From NCBI RefSeq assembly GCF_032062135.1, contig NC_092859.1, positions 47,993,962 to 48,057,961 on the forward strand: 64,000 bases of DNA. The letters run 5' to 3'. Position numbers and translations under genes: made by a program. Source of the stretch: Pyxicephalus adspersus. Its lineage: Eukaryota > Chordata > Amphibia > Anura > Pyxicephalidae. The notes below the pieces were generated by a model. The model was not told the DNA's origin. It saw nothing but the letters and a program-made list of their open reading frames with translations, and searched no databases. Position 1 is the stretch's first letter; each line of letters opens with the position of its first letter. Shown piece by piece: positions 1-11,534 of this stretch.

Positions 1-379
1 GATAGTGGGCTCCTGGGAATAAAGTAGAAAGATCTTCTAAAAATAGACTTCAATTAATTATAATTATCATTATTATATTTAGAAAATTATGTTGTCACTA
101 ATATGAGATGGATAGCAAACTGATGGCTCCTGGGGCTAAAGCCTGAGGCTCAGAAATGTGTAGAATAAATTCTTGTGTACCTTTAAACCGGAAAGTTTTA
201 ATTTAATGGGCAATACATTTTAAACCATTTAGGGGAATAATAAATTATGTTCTCCAAAGTCAGGGAAGGTACTTAACAACCCACAACAGATTTTATGTTT
301 ATTAATGTCCTAATCTCTAATTTTCTAATATCCTACCTTATGTGTATATTGTCAGTGCAAAATTCAGCACTGACATATT
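1..379. other. AT-rich stretch, no feature recognised
   Basis: No reading frame, repeat or regulatory element could be recognised here. The ATT at 377-379 is the left target duplication of the next element. Confidence 0.5.
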
Positions 380-586
380 GGGCCTGATTTTTTAAAGTTC
401 TTTTTTAAAGGCTGGAGCGAATACACTTACATCAGTGAAGCTGGATGACCCACAAAACCTGGAGAGGATCAGGTCCAGGATTTGCAACAAAAAGCAGGAA
501 ATTCATTTCAGGTTTGCTGGATCACCCAGCTTCACTGACGAAAGTGTATCCTCTCCGGTCTTGGAGAGCTTTCATAAATCAGGCTC
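380..586. mobile_element. Foldback MITE, ATT-flanked family, copy 1
   Basis: A 207 bp palindromic element. The left end GGGCCTGATTT is mirrored by the right end AAATCAGGCTC. The arms carry complementary stretches reading roughly AGTGAAGCTGG and CCAGCTTCACT. It is flanked by ATT on both sides (377-379 and 587-589), a 3 bp target duplication. There is no coding capacity, so any movement would depend on a transposase supplied in trans. The same family occurs at 43548-43760, and diverged relatives lie at 2669, 24435, 28921 and 34770. The 3 bp duplication suggests a PIF/Harbinger-type origin, but ATT is not the usual target word, so the superfamily is left open. Confidence 0.8.
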
Positions 587-756
587 ATTAAGTTAAAGGT
601 GGTCGTCATGTAGTACAGAGTTGATAGGATTACAGTAAATAATGATGAAATTATGAATGTTAAAATGTGATGAATGTAACTTTTTTTGTTATTTAACCTT
701 CTTGGCATTCAATTCCTACAGTTGCTTTTCCTTCTTATTAATTAATATTTTTTTTA

Positions 757-1877
757 TTAGTGGTGTACCCCAGGGTTTAGTGTTGGGACCTTTACTGTTT
801 AACTTTTACTGTTATCTTTATAAATGATATAGAGTTTGGGAGGAAAAGTACAATTTCTGTGTTTGCAGATTACACCAAACTATGTAATGGAATTAAGTCC
901 ATACAGGATGTCTAAAATCTACAAGCAGACCTGGATGTACTGTTTGATTGGGCAGCCAAGTGGCAAATGACATTTATTATAGATAAATGTAAAGGTATGC
1001 ACTTGGGGGCTAACAACATGCTTGCTTCATATTGTCTAGGAGGAATACATTTGGTAGAGTCAGAAATGGAAAAGGATCTGGGGGTTCTTGTAGATCATAG
1101 ACTTAATAACAGCATGCAAACCAAGCTTCAATACCTAAAGCTAGTAAAGTACTTTCTTGTAATAAAAGATGAATAGACTGCAGAGATGGAGAAATAATCC
1201 TGCCCCTGTACAAAGCATTGGTCAGACCACATCTGGAATATGTAGTCCAGTTTTGGGTTCCAGTTCACAAAAAAGATATTGTGGAATTGGAGAGAGTGCG
1301 GAGAAGGTCAACTTAACTAATAAAAGGAATGGAGAAGCTCAGCAATGAGGAGAGATTAGATGAACTGAATCTATCCTATTCTGAGAAAAATGTGTAAGGG
1401 GGAATATCATGACCCTATATAAATAATTAAATGGTCCATATGGAAAACTCTCTTCCCAACTATTCATTTTAAGATCGTTACAAAGAACAAGAGGGTACAC
1501 TTTGCATCTTGAGGAAGTTTAAGCTGTGGATAAGGAAGGGATTCTTCACTGTAAAGGCTGGGAAATTGTAAAACAGGATCCCTCAGGAAGTAGTTTTAGA
1601 TTGCTGGAAAAGAAAAAGCTGGATGCTTTCCTAGAAGCTCAGAATTTAACTGAGTATTAAAACATTAAAGTAAAGATAACAGAAACTGTTGATCCAGGGA
1701 ACAAAGGATTGCCTCATGGAATCAAGAAGGATTTTTTTCCCTGTTGGAGCAAATCGTACTGGATTTTTTTTTTCTTTCTCTGGATCAACTATGTCTATAG
1801 CGTTTTTATCTGGGATATGTTAATGTCCTTAGTGGTTGAACTTGATGGATTATGTCTTTTTTCAACCTAACTATGTA
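757..1877 (+). pseudogene. CR1-like LINE, RT 3' part and 3' UTR, copy A
   Basis: This is a 5'-truncated, decayed non-LTR retrotransposon. Broken frames match the copy at 58285-60178 in order: GVPQGL.LGP-like motif B (about 765-800), FADY-TKL (866-883, the YADD-box region), the HLGANN segment (about 1000), RPHLEY.VQFW (about 1225), then a non-coding tail ending in AACTATGTA. In an active element this protein would reverse-transcribe its RNA at the target site. Here stops and frameshifts abolish it. The second Asp of the YADD-type box is Tyr (GATTAC). The 3' end is cut by a MITE at 1878-2366, and TAACTAAAAA resumes after it. CR1 rather than L2 is favoured by the ORF1 esterase in the related copy at 37-41 kb. 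Confidence 0.85.
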
Positions 1878-2366
1878 CAGGTAGTCCCGGTGTTTCATAC
1901 GAGATAGGGATTGTAGATGTGTTCTTAAGTTGAATTTGTATGTTAGTCGGAACAGGTACATTCTTTTAATAAATGCAATTAGGACAGACATTTGTCTTAC
2001 ATATTATTAGGCAGCAGTTACTGTATAAAATCCTCACTGGAAGTTCACAAACAAAGCAAAAAAAAAATCTTTATCGAGCCTAGACATTCATTAACTTCTG
2101 GAGCAAGCTGGGCTTTGATATGCAAAAAGAAACAACTGCAGAGATTGTCTTGGTCATTAAAGAGTTACAAGAGGTTGTAGAAAGAGCTCAGCCCTTAAGA
2201 TCACCTACAACCTCAGCTGCGTTTAACAAAATATTTTTTCTGCAAGTCATGCAAACCGCCCTCTCCCCCCTTCAAGCCTCCGTCCTTCACAGGATGGAGC
2301 AGGGAAGCCCAATTCGTATCTAGGAGTCGTCCGTATGTCGGATGTCCTTAATCTGGGGGCTACCTG
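1878..2366. mobile_element. TA-flanked MITE, copy 1, inserted in the LINE 3' end
   Basis: A 489 bp non-coding element with inverted ends CAGGTAGTCCC and GGGGGCTACCTG. It is flanked by TA on both sides (1876-1877 and 2367-2368), as expected for Tc1/mariner-type insertion. Copies at 6800-7205 (truncated) and 25917-26375 (inverted, complete) share the interior, including the words TTAGGACAGACATTTGTC, AGACATTCATTAACTTCTGG and CATGCAAACC. Small frames inside are not conserved among copies and are not taken as genes. Confidence 0.8.
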
Positions 2367-2527
2367 TAACTAAAAAAAAATGTTATTCTCATCAAGTCTA
2401 GTGTAAGCCAACACTTATGAGATTGAAAGTTGTTGTTATCTCTGGACAATTTGTTAGTTTTAAAAGTCACACTTTCAATGCTTAGTCTGGGGGGATAGAA
2501 CTGGGACCCATGAAGCCCGCAATATAG

Positions 2528-2600
2528 CCTTAAAGCAGACCTATCACCACATTTTATTCTTTTTTTATAAACAAAGTAGATAAAGATCTGGTGATATAGC
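2528..2600. repeat. Fragment of a foldback family ending in AGACCTATCACCACA
   Basis: CTTAAAGCAGACCTATCACC followed by an A/T-rich arm matches, in reverse complement, the ends at 8660-8685 (GGTGATAGGTTCTC) and 39785-39803 (GGTGATAGGTCC). Only one end is present here. Confidence 0.5.
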
Positions 2601-2668
2601 ATTAAGAATAAAGTATATTAGTAGCAGTAATATTATAAGTACAGGGAAGTGCTGTGACAGAGACAATA

Positions 2669-2795
2669 GGCCTGATTTATTGAAACTCCGCAGAATTGGA
2701 GAAGATAGACTATCATGGAATGGATCAGAGCTTTTCCAGGATCTCCTGTGATAGTCTATCTTCCCCAGTCTTGGAGACCTTTAATAAATAAGACC
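2669..2795. mobile_element. Foldback MITE relative, short
   Basis: About 127 bp. The left end GGCCTGATTTATT is mirrored by the right end TTAATAAATAAGACC, and the arms contain GATAGACTATCA and TGATAGTCTATC. The outer ends match the ATT-flanked foldback family, while the inner arm is the variant also seen at 28921 and 34770. No clear target duplication was found. Confidence 0.7.
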
Positions 2796-2799
2796 CAGT

Positions 2800-4795
2800 G
2801 TCAGGGACATACCTGAAATATAAAATAAAGTTTAACAATCATTTTAAAAAACTAAACTTATTCTTAAATATTTGACACAGTGGATAAATATATATGGAGA
2901 GATTAATATTACTTTAAAATATCTTTAATGTATTTTCCGTTCAGTACTTCCTTTTCTGTTCTAAAATTTAGAGTAAGAGGTCGAATTAGCAGCACTATGA
3001 TCTTGCTTGCACAGCCATACGAATATATAAATTAACAACCAAAAAAGAAAACACACACACAAAATATTTATAAGGCACAGTGATGTACTTTAATAATATG
3101 CTATATGTCTGCTGGCTCTGAGACTCTGAAGCATTAATTAATTAAGAGGACAATCTGGTCATGGATATGTGGTTAGCCTATTCTGCACTCCAGAATTTAT
3201 ATGGAGTTTTGCAGAAGACATTCTGTAGGATGCCACTGGTTTTAAAGGTGGATTGTAGAGTACAGTTTGGCGTAAACATATCTTGTATGAAAGAGGTATA
3301 CAACAGTATCTCTTCTCCAGGGCTGTTACTATAAGACATGCAATCATCATGAGAGATGGGGGTGGTAATGCTGACAAAGCCCCCCAAGCTGCAACTCTTT
3401 ACCCCTTAGCGCTTGCCATAATTGTCTTACAGCTATTTTTCCAAAGCAACAGATACATGTGCAGAACATTGTGTCCTGCAAGCTATAGCAGAGTGGGGAT
3501 CTTGTTCTGTTTGGAAACTGATATTGCTGAATCAGAACCTAGCCTTTAAAATCACCAAAGAGCAGGATCTTGGTAGCCTGTAAATCTGTAGGTTTGACCC
3601 AGAAGAGAGCATGTCAGAACATCACTACTTTCTGGCAAAGTACAAGCTTTTCTCCTAAGAAGTTGGCATCTTTAAAAAGAATATAATAGCATGTAACTGG
3701 TGAATTACACTTGAAATAAAGGTTTAATTGTTTTATAATGATTTGACTTTGTTAAACTGATATTGGTTACTTTAGGATACATCAGTGTGGCGTTCTACAG
3801 GGGATAAAGTTTTTGTTTAAATAGGTAGGTACTTTTTCCAAGCCAAACAAAATTTACACAGTTTATTTTGTACTCATTGAAAAAGTGTTTTTATTTTTTC
3901 TAAAAGTTTTCACTACAGCCTAGTTTTAACTGCAGTCTGTCTCCTAATGGGTTACCCAGCATGTGCTGACACAGTCTCAATAAGGTTCAAAGAGTAGCAT
4001 CTAGCTCACCGACACATAACAGGATAAGTTCAAGCCTTACATTATTTCATTATGGTGTTTGCTATGGTTTCCTTTGAAACATGAGTTACATGATTAATCA
4101 CTGACTCCTGCTAAAATATGAATAGATTTCAAGAAATGGTAAATATCATATAACAGTGTGCTGAGCTACCAAGCTGTGCACCTGGAACCCTGCTGAGAAA
4201 TGTATAACGCAAGTTCAGCATCTCACATTGAAAACTGATGATACAATTATTCCTTTTCACTGCTGGGATGCCACAATCTAATCAAAGTATTCAAAAGGTG
4301 AGTGATATAGTAGGCAAGCAGCAAATATGTGGGCTAGATAAATGACTTTATAAAATATACTTTTTTCCCCTAACACATTCAATGATAAGTGCAGGGTGAA
4401 GGATATATTTTTTCACACATAAGAATAAATGCCACATCAAAACAAACTCCAATTTTCAAAAGTACTACTGCTGTAGGGTGCCTGTTGAAGTGTATTTAGA
4501 TTGGAAGCTTTTAGCACTGATAATAAATAGTAATTTCTCTGCAAGCATCTGTGATCTCAGTGCTGTCTCCAGCAAGGAATTAGGTACAAGATTTTAGGTC
4601 CAATGCTAAGGCGATGAGAGGCTTGTGAAGGCACAATATATAGGCCTGCTTATTTTGAGCCACAGGTGTTGCCAAACCAGAAGGTAAATATGCAGTAAGC
4701 CACCTTCTGGTTGCCTGTGGAAGCACATGCAAGGCATACCTATCCACAGTGCCACCAACAGGCAGCATAGGGAGCTGCAGGGTTCCTGACATAAA
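2800..4795. other. No recognisable gene or repeat
   Basis: This is AT-rich sequence. An 88-codon frame at 3283-3549 has no recognisable motif or compositional support and overlaps minus-strand frames of similar length. No splice-flanked exon could be argued. Confidence 0.4.
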
Positions 4796-5139
4796 GCCCC
4801 TGATTCATCAAGCAAAATCGGATTATCGGTCGCGCATTCGTATTAGCGATCCGGAATCGTGAGCGATCGCGCTATTCAACAACCGGAAAAGCTTGCGCGC
4901 TAATTAATTGCTATGATCTCACCATTGTGCTTAGATCCTCCTTAATTGCGCAGCTGAAATGTAATTGCCTTAATTGGCAGATTTGCGACCCCTATTGCGC
5001 ATGGCAGGAATCCGGCCGGCAGATTCAGGATGCGAGTGTACGCGCGCACTTGAGGCCCGGACCGCGGTAATCCGCGGTCGCTGGTCGCGCGTATTATCGC
5101 GCTTCCAGCGATCGCGGATTTCAATGATGAATCAGGGGC
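4796..5139. mobile_element. CpG-rich foldback MITE
   Basis: A 344 bp element with near-perfect inverted ends GCCCCTGATTCATCA and TGATGAATCAGGGGC. The interior is strikingly rich in CG dinucleotides (GCGCGC, CGATCGC, CGCGCG) against AT-rich, CpG-poor surroundings. AAA lies on both sides, which could be a 3 bp target duplication. Subterminal and interior words (CAAGCAAAATCGG, GCGCAGCTGAAA, GCCTTAATTGG) recur in the larger element at 52985-54810. There is no coding capacity. Confidence 0.75.
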
Positions 5140-5239
5140 AAAGTGTCATAAAACTCAGGATCTGGCAGGTAAGGGTCTGGTAGTCCTGTACAAAATTGTA
5201 GCTGGCTTATTCATAGTCATATCGTTTTTTTGGGCATTT

Positions 5240-6430
5240 TGAGATCAAAAACTAGGCTGCTCAGGAAAGCCTTGAAACCATCTTTTCTGGTGAACTATAA
5301 GTCCCAGACATGCCTAGTTTGGTCTCTTGAATTCCATTTTTGTGCTAACTAACAATCTTGGGGCTTGCAGTTCCTTAACCTGAACCTGGGGAATCTAGCT
5401 AAAATAAAAGAATCCTAGGTGTGTTCACTAAACCTCATAACCCATGTGGACACAACTTCTCAGACAGCCCACATCCTGGTTTCATTGAATTGTCATATTA
5501 GTCCTTCCCCTGTGTATTGGCATAGAAAAAGTCATGTAAGCCTACTAGAGGGAGCTCTCACTGATACTATTCACTCACTAATATACTATAATAATACCTA
5601 GAACAAGGGTCTCTTGGGGGTGTCTACAAGCATCTTAATCTAAGCCCCTCAGACAGCCCCCACCCTGCTATCATTGGATTAGTCCTTTTAGTCCTACCTC
5701 TGTTGATGTCATAGAAAAAGCCATGTAAGTCTAGCAGAGAGAGCTCACACATATATAATCTTGTTGCTAAGGACAACGGCAATGACACATTGAGCACTGC
5801 AGGGAGGCCAGTGACTCTGACTAATAACTTGAATTGTATGCAGCAACCTGAACCAAGGCAAACCAATTCTCACTTAAGTATTATTTTACAGTTATTCCCT
5901 TTAATTTTACACTGTAGCTATTGATCTTTTTTTGTTTAGCTATAGTTTTCATTGCTTTTATTAGCCTTTATTTTATATATATATAGTTTTGTTATGTTTT
6001 TACTTATTAAACACTATAAAACGTGTAAGCTGAATCTCTGAATCCGCTATGTAGAAATAGTTTAGTAGTAATAGTCTTATGAAAACGCTACTATAAACAT
6101 TCTGATTTTTTAGACATCCCTGTCTGGAGTGGCAGCGGGTGAGACAGACAATACAAAAAAAAGCAGAATAATAACTGCAGTTGTCAAGGGTAACAGTGCG
6201 TGCTTCCATCTAAGCACATGGTGGCAGTCTACCTGTGTGTGTGTTTAACATATTGGTTAACTCTGTCCTGTGATGGCCCTTCTCAGCTTGCTGGTGCTTG
6301 AATTGTTGCTGAGTGTGCTGGAAAATCTATGCGCAGGGTAATAGCTGAGAGAGGGCATTTGTCACAAATCTTATAGGTCACATTTAAAATTATAATATTG
6401 AATATTTTTCAAGGGATTTTATACCTTCAA
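5240..6430 (+). repeat. About 1 kb direct repeat, unit 1
   Basis: This unit is paired with 7262-8190 at an offset of about 1.8 kb. Shared landmarks in order are GCCTAGTTTGGTCTC, GAACAAGGGTCTCTTGGGGG, CTCAGACAGCCCCCACC, ATATATAATCTTGTTGCT, GAGCACTGCAGGGAG, ATTAAACACTATAAAA, CTAAGCACATGGTGGCAG and GTGCTGGAAAATCTATG. A roughly 120 bp sub-block (CTCAGACAGCCC to the GAGCTC word) is further duplicated inside this unit at about 5458-5575 and 5645-5760. The order CCAAT-like, TATA-like, then poly(A)-like signal resembles an LTR or a promoter-bearing transposon end. Homology continues past the place where an LTR would stop, so LTR status is only a possibility. No coding frame is conserved between units. 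Confidence 0.65.
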
Positions 6431-6799
6431 GAAATGCTGATTCAGTTTGTAGCATGCAGTGTAGAAATTTTCTTCTATTAAACACACAGTTAATGAAATC
6501 AAAGCAGTAAGTAATTCATGATAAAATGTGGTTGTGAGAAACTTCTCAGGTGAAGGAAATTTAGGTTTGAGGGTACTTTAAGGTTCTACTACAGTTTAAA
6601 ATACATTGATGTCATCTCCCTTCCTACAACCTGCTGACCGTACAGCAAAGGAGTATAAACATATTGATACTTGATCATCTACTTATTATGCTTGCTCCAT
6701 CTGGCAGCATGTTACCTATTAGTATAGGTGTATACAATACAGCCTGGTTAGCTTTGTTATTTAGAAGAATGCAGGAGGTTACATAGGTACATTTATTGT

Positions 6800-7205
6800 A
6801 CCGGTGCATTATTTTAATATATGCAATTAGGACAAATGTTTGTCTTAACATACTATTAGGCATCATGGTGTCAGTTACTGTATAAAATCCTCCCTGTGAG
6901 GTAATCATAAACAAAGCAACAAAAACAAAAGCTCTTTTTGGAGCCTAGACATTCATTAACTTCTGGAGCAAGCTGTGCTTTGATAAGCAAAATGAAACGA
7001 TTGCAGAGTTTGTCTTGGTCACTAAAGAGTTACAACAGACTGCAGAAAGAGCTAGGATCACCCACAACCTCAGCTGTGTTTAGCAAAAGATTTCTTCTGC
7101 ATGTCATGCAAACCACCCCCTCCCCCCTTCAAGCCTCTGTCCTGCACATAGCGGGCAGGTAAGCCCCGTTCGTATCTAGGAGGCGTCCTTATGTCGGATG
7201 TCTTT
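6800..7205. mobile_element. TA-flanked MITE, copy 2, left end missing
   Basis: It matches 1878-2366 from the GGTACATT/TGCAATTAGGAC segment through GTCGGATGTCTTTA, but lacks the left terminal inverted repeat. The right end is also degraded. It lies between the two units of the 1 kb direct repeat. Confidence 0.7.
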
Positions 7206-7261
7206 AGGTCTTTAGGTATCACACTTTAGGTGTGAAATTGTGGAAAATATTCATACCTGAT

Positions 7262-8190
7262 CTCCCCTAGGCCTCATGAAAGCCGGAAAACCATATTTAG
7301 CCAGTTCTGCTGAACCATAAGTCCCAGGCATGCCTAGTTTGGTCTCTGTGAACTCCTTATTTTGTGGTGATTAATAATCTGGGGGTTGGTATTTCATAAA
7401 ACCTGTACTTATGGAATTATTAATAATGCCTAGAACAAGGGTCTCTTGGGGGTGTCTACAAGCATCCTAATCTAAGCCCCTCAGACAGCCCCCACCCTGC
7501 TATCATTGGATTAGTCCTATTAGTCCTACCTCTGTTGATGTCATAGAAAAAGCCATGTAAGTCTAGCAGAGAGAGCTCACAGATATATAATCTTGTTGCT
7601 ATGGAGAACAGCGTTGACACATTGAGCACTGCAGGGAGCCCAGTGATTCTGGCTAATAACTTGGACTTTACACAGCAACCTGGACCAAGGCAAACCAACT
7701 CTACCCAAGTGTTATTTCACAGTTTTCTTTTTTATTTTATGCTGTTACTATAGTTCAGTTAATATTATTTGATTAGTCCTTTTTTTTCTGTAATTGTTTT
7801 TGCACCGTTCTTGTATGTTTTTATTTATTAAACACTATAAAAAGTGTAAGCTGAATCTCTGAATGCTCTAAAATAAAATTGCTAACCTGAAGACACTACA
7901 ATAAATTTTATGATTACTGAGAGAAGCAGAAACATAACTGGTTACCAAGGGTAACGGTGCATCTAAGCACATGGTGGCAGTCTATCTGTGATGGTGTGTG
8001 TGGCAAGGGCTAACAGAGTGGTTAACCTTGCCCCATGACAGCCCTTCTCGGCCTGCTGGTGCGTGGACTGTAGCTGAGTGTCCTGGAAAGTCTATGTGCA
8101 GGGGGGGGTGCGGACTGAGAGGGCATTCTATCACTGGGGACAACCTGTATTTAAAAATAATGCATTTAGATACAATATTCACTGGCTATT
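7262..8190 (+). repeat. About 1 kb direct repeat, unit 2
   Basis: Second copy of the block at 5240-6430, lacking the internal 120 bp sub-duplication. It keeps the TATA-like ATATATAATC (about 7580), the ATTAAACACTATAAAA word (about 7830) and CATGGTGGCAGTC (about 7970). Divergence between units is moderate with several indels, so the duplication is not recent. Confidence 0.65.
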
Positions 8191-8278
8191 CACTGAAATA
8201 CCCATTGAGTAAATGACAGGTACTTAAGTGGTAATACCACCATAAAGAATTAAACATTGTCAGTTGGTCTTAATCACT

Positions 8279-8351
8279 GTTCTACACCGTTTTGGATTTG
8301 GTCTACACCGTTCTACACAAGTTCTACACTGTTTTGGATTTGGTCTATACC
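8279..8351 (+). repeat. Short tandem repeat of a 31 bp unit
   Basis: Two units beginning GTTCTACAC, each followed by GTTTTGGATTTGGTCTA, lie at 8279-8309 and 8321-8351 with a partial GTTCTACAC unit between them. There is no obvious function. Confidence 0.7.
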
Positions 8352-8444
8352 ATTTGGTACCATGCTTAAGTAGATGAACCTTTTACATAATGATCCTGAA
8401 GCAACAATTAGGGACTACCAACATTATCTTTCACCTAGGCGAAT

Positions 8445-8685
8445 GAGACTTCTTTTTCCTGTACTGTTAAACTTAACAATGAAACCCTTAGCTTCATCTG
8501 TCTGCAGTTTACCAATGTGCAGAAGGAGCAGCCTTGACGTATATGACGTATGTATCCCAGGAGGCTGCGGGTCCTCGGCAAAAAATAAAAAAACTTCAAT
8601 ATATAAAAAAAATTTTTCCCAATATTTAAATGGATTAGCCACCTTTTTATATAATAAAAAGTGTGGTGATAGGTTCTCTTTAAGT
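8445..8685. repeat. Foldback-type dispersed repeat, left-truncated
   Basis: It shares TGACGTATGTATCCCAGGAG and the right end GTGTGGTGATAGGTTCTC with the element at 39466-39803, and more weakly with 50300-50640. The 115-codon frame over it is not conserved and is not called. Confidence 0.55.
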
Positions 8686-8689
8686 CATG

Positions 8690-10300
8690 TAAATTTAATA
8701 AACTATTTTACATTGCATTGAATATACAAAATAATTATTGCGGGTTTAGAAAGAAAGAGAAGCAACATTTAGAACTAAATTGTGCTTCACACTATTTTTT
8801 AGCCAATGGCCAGTGGAATGCAGCACATTCTTCTACATGACACCATCATTATCTATGCCCAGATACACATTCTGAAAAAGTCAGAGCTTCTTTCAGGCAT
8901 ACCCAATTGTGACATTGATTGATAGCACAAACTGACACTGCACATATTACAATGTACTATGACCAGTTCTAATGAATAACACATTGTAATATTAATGTAC
9001 AGGAAATTTTACAAAGCAATCCATAAGAAATGTTTCTCAAATAATAGACCTAAAAGTACAAGTATGTCTTTCTGTCACCAAAACTAATTCTTTTGGACAG
9101 CTAATGACCAGCAAAGTGTACTGGGTAAATGATTTGATGACATTTTGTGTGAAAAGTCTTCAATAGCACATCAGGCATCATCTCTGTTATCTTATTATCT
9201 CTGTGATTTCTAGGTTACATATCAAAGCCAAGGTGTTAACAGGATGAGTTTGTGCTAGTTTCTGCAAATTTAACACCGTTTTCACTTGTGCTTTACTGAC
9301 AACTTTTATAAAGTGTTGAAGATAATTTACATATAAACAACAGATCTATTTTAAATCTGAACTCCAGGACATTTGATATATTACAAGCAAAAAAAAATGC
9401 AGGTCTGTATTCCTTACTACATTTATAATAGGTAATAGGGTATTTTTTTTAAAAGCAAGCAGCGCTCAGAGGATGGGGGGGATGAGATTTAGTACACGCA
9501 GCCAATTTTATTCAATGAAGTGGAAGGAACATGCTACTCCCATATGTACAATATATTTCATTTATGTATTTAGTTTCTTAAGTTCAGCCTTGAATAGATA
9601 AAGATTAGTTTAAATAATTTTGAAAGAATAAAAAGGGCCTTTAATCTTTTCATTTTTTCATACATATGAAAATAAAAACGATCTCTCCAATATTATTACT
9701 ATGTTCAATGATGATGATTTAAAATTTTAAAGTTAACTTTTCAGCAATTTTACAAATTTGTATAAACCAATTCCAGACATGCCACGTTATATTGTAATAG
9801 TATACAAACTGTACTTCTTATTATTTAAAGCATTCATTGAGCTCCCCCAATGATCACACCTTAACAATACAACCTTGTAAAATTTGTAATTGATTAGAGG
9901 CCGGTTGGTTAGAGTCATGGGCAGATCTGTGTCACACATTTGAAATGACAACCAAAAACTATATATGCATTTTGTTACTTCTGAGACAGTTGAGCTGATT
10001 TATTGCATATGAAGAATTGTCCCACAATAAATACAACAAAGCTATTAGGAACTAGCTTTCACATGATCATATAACTTGCACATTTTAACTTTCTATGTGA
10101 AGACTATCAATTCCTAAATAGTAAATCAGCCTCAGTATTGCAGTATCTTGATACATACTGTAAATTGGATGCTGATCCTGGATGATGCCAGAACAACAAT
10201 GGATCTGTCTTTCTGTACAGATAAAAAAAGGGTATGTCAAAGGGACTACTTTGATATATATGAGAAGTAATATTTACCTAGAAGGGTTACACTTACTAAT
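8690..10300. other. No recognisable feature
   Basis: AT-rich single-copy-looking sequence. No long frames or repeat matches within the window were seen. Confidence 0.4.
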
Positions 10301-10303
10301 TAA

Positions 10304-11095
10304 TTAGATTGCATGTGCCATGCTTGGGGAGACAGGGCCACTAGGGGGCACTACAGCTTGCACAAAAACAGTGTGAGCCCTGAGAAGGGCCAAAGTGCAG
10401 AGTCTAAGCGGTAACCGCATCTTCTCCGGAGCCCCTAGTGGTGAGGATGTTGTGCTGCTGGGTACTGCTAGGTTGTGGTCCATGGACACCCCAGGGTGGG
10501 CAGAAGGATACTCAGTACCAAGTGACAAGGTGGGAGAATGGTATGGAAAGCCAGGATCAGGGCAGGCAACAGGCAAGAGAAGTCAGGTCACAAGCCAGTG
10601 GTCAAATACCAGGGATCCAGGAAATAGACACTGGTGACAAAGGGGCCACCACAGACACATGGAACACAGGAGACACTGGAAGCAACAGGAGGCACAGTTG
10701 ACACAGGAGCAACCACAGGCAGAGAGAAACATTTGAACAGCACAAGGGAATGGGCTGGAAACAAAGGACTGGGTAACAAGAGAATAACACAGGAGCTGGA
10801 CAGAGGAAACACTGACTTAATCAACAAGTGTACAGGAATATGCTAGCAAAGCTAGGGGCTTGGCAGTAGTAAAGACACGTTGCACAAACACTGAGTACTG
10901 TGTCTGAGCTAGCTAAATAGTCATGGATGATGAAGAGGCTATTTTCTGATTGGCCGGTGGGTTGGATGAGACTGATAAAGCTTTGTAGCCTTGACCCCGG
11001 GTCAGAACTGCCCTCATGCCCAGGAGAGAGATGCCTGTGCTTTAGCGAGGAAGTGGTAAGTGTGAAAGCATGAACTTTTTTAAAAAATATATCTG
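10304..11095 (+). repeat. GC-richer dispersed repeat with internal minisatellite
   Basis: A GC-richer block whose core (about 10430-10720) matches, in reverse complement, 57020-57300. Shared words include CAAATACCAGGGATCCAGGAA and GGCACAG. From about 10600 it carries irregular 15-18 bp repeats of the type GACACAGGAG and ACACTGGAAG. A CCAAT-like ATTGGCC lies near 10950. The translated frames of the two copies look alike (IPGIQEI.TGD), but with sequence this repetitive that is weak evidence for coding. Class unknown: possibly part of an LTR or a LINE 5' region. Confidence 0.6.
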
Positions 11096-11242
11096 ATGCT
11101 GACTCCACTTGAATGACCTGAATGCCTTGAACACCTGTAATTCTTCATGCTATAGATTCAACAAAGGGCTGGAAACATTCTTAAGGGACCGGGAAAGGTG
11201 CTCTATTGAATTTAAATGTGGTCAATGTGGAGGCTAATTTAG

Positions 11243-11530
11243 TACAGCATGGTGGCTCAGATGGCAATGTTAGGTCCCAGGTTTGAATGTCGGCCAGGAC
11301 ACAATCTACGTGGAGTTGGCTGGTTCTCCCCGTTTCTGCATGGGTTTCCTCCTGGTACTCCAGATTCCTCCCACAGTTAGGTTAATTAGCTTCCCCTCAA
11401 AAATTGACTTTAGACTGTGTTAATGATGTATGACTATGGTAGGGGCATTAGATCGTGAGTCCCTTTGAGAGGCAATTATTTACATTTTTATGGACTTTGT
11501 AGTGCTGAGTAATATGTCGGCACTATATTA
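11243..11530 (+). mobile_element. V-SINE-like tRNA-derived SINE
   Basis: A full-length SINE layout. The tRNA-like head has an A-box region GGTGGCTCAGATGG (from about 11251) and a degenerate B box GGTTTGAATGT (11280-11290). A conserved central part follows (TTCTCCCCGTTTCTGCATGG and GGTTTCCTCCTGGTACTCC), then a tail with TTAGATCGTGAG and GTGCTGAGTAATATGTCGGC. Such SINEs are transcribed by Pol III from the internal boxes and mobilised by a partner LINE. Many substitutions show an old copy. Related tails occur at 50762-50880 and 58577-58672. Confidence 0.85.
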
Positions 11531-11534
11531 TCCT

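Noticed and set aside
3283..3549. 88-codon frame as a gene
   Set aside because: No domain or splice context, and two minus-strand frames of similar length overlap it.
5240..8190. Two LTRs of one retrovirus-like element
   Set aside because: Homology extends beyond the putative LTR end into what would be internal sequence, and no gag, pol or env frame lies between the units.
11247..11320. tRNA gene from A- and B-box-like words
   Set aside because: No cloverleaf or acceptor stem can be drawn, and V-SINE central and tail sequence follows directly.
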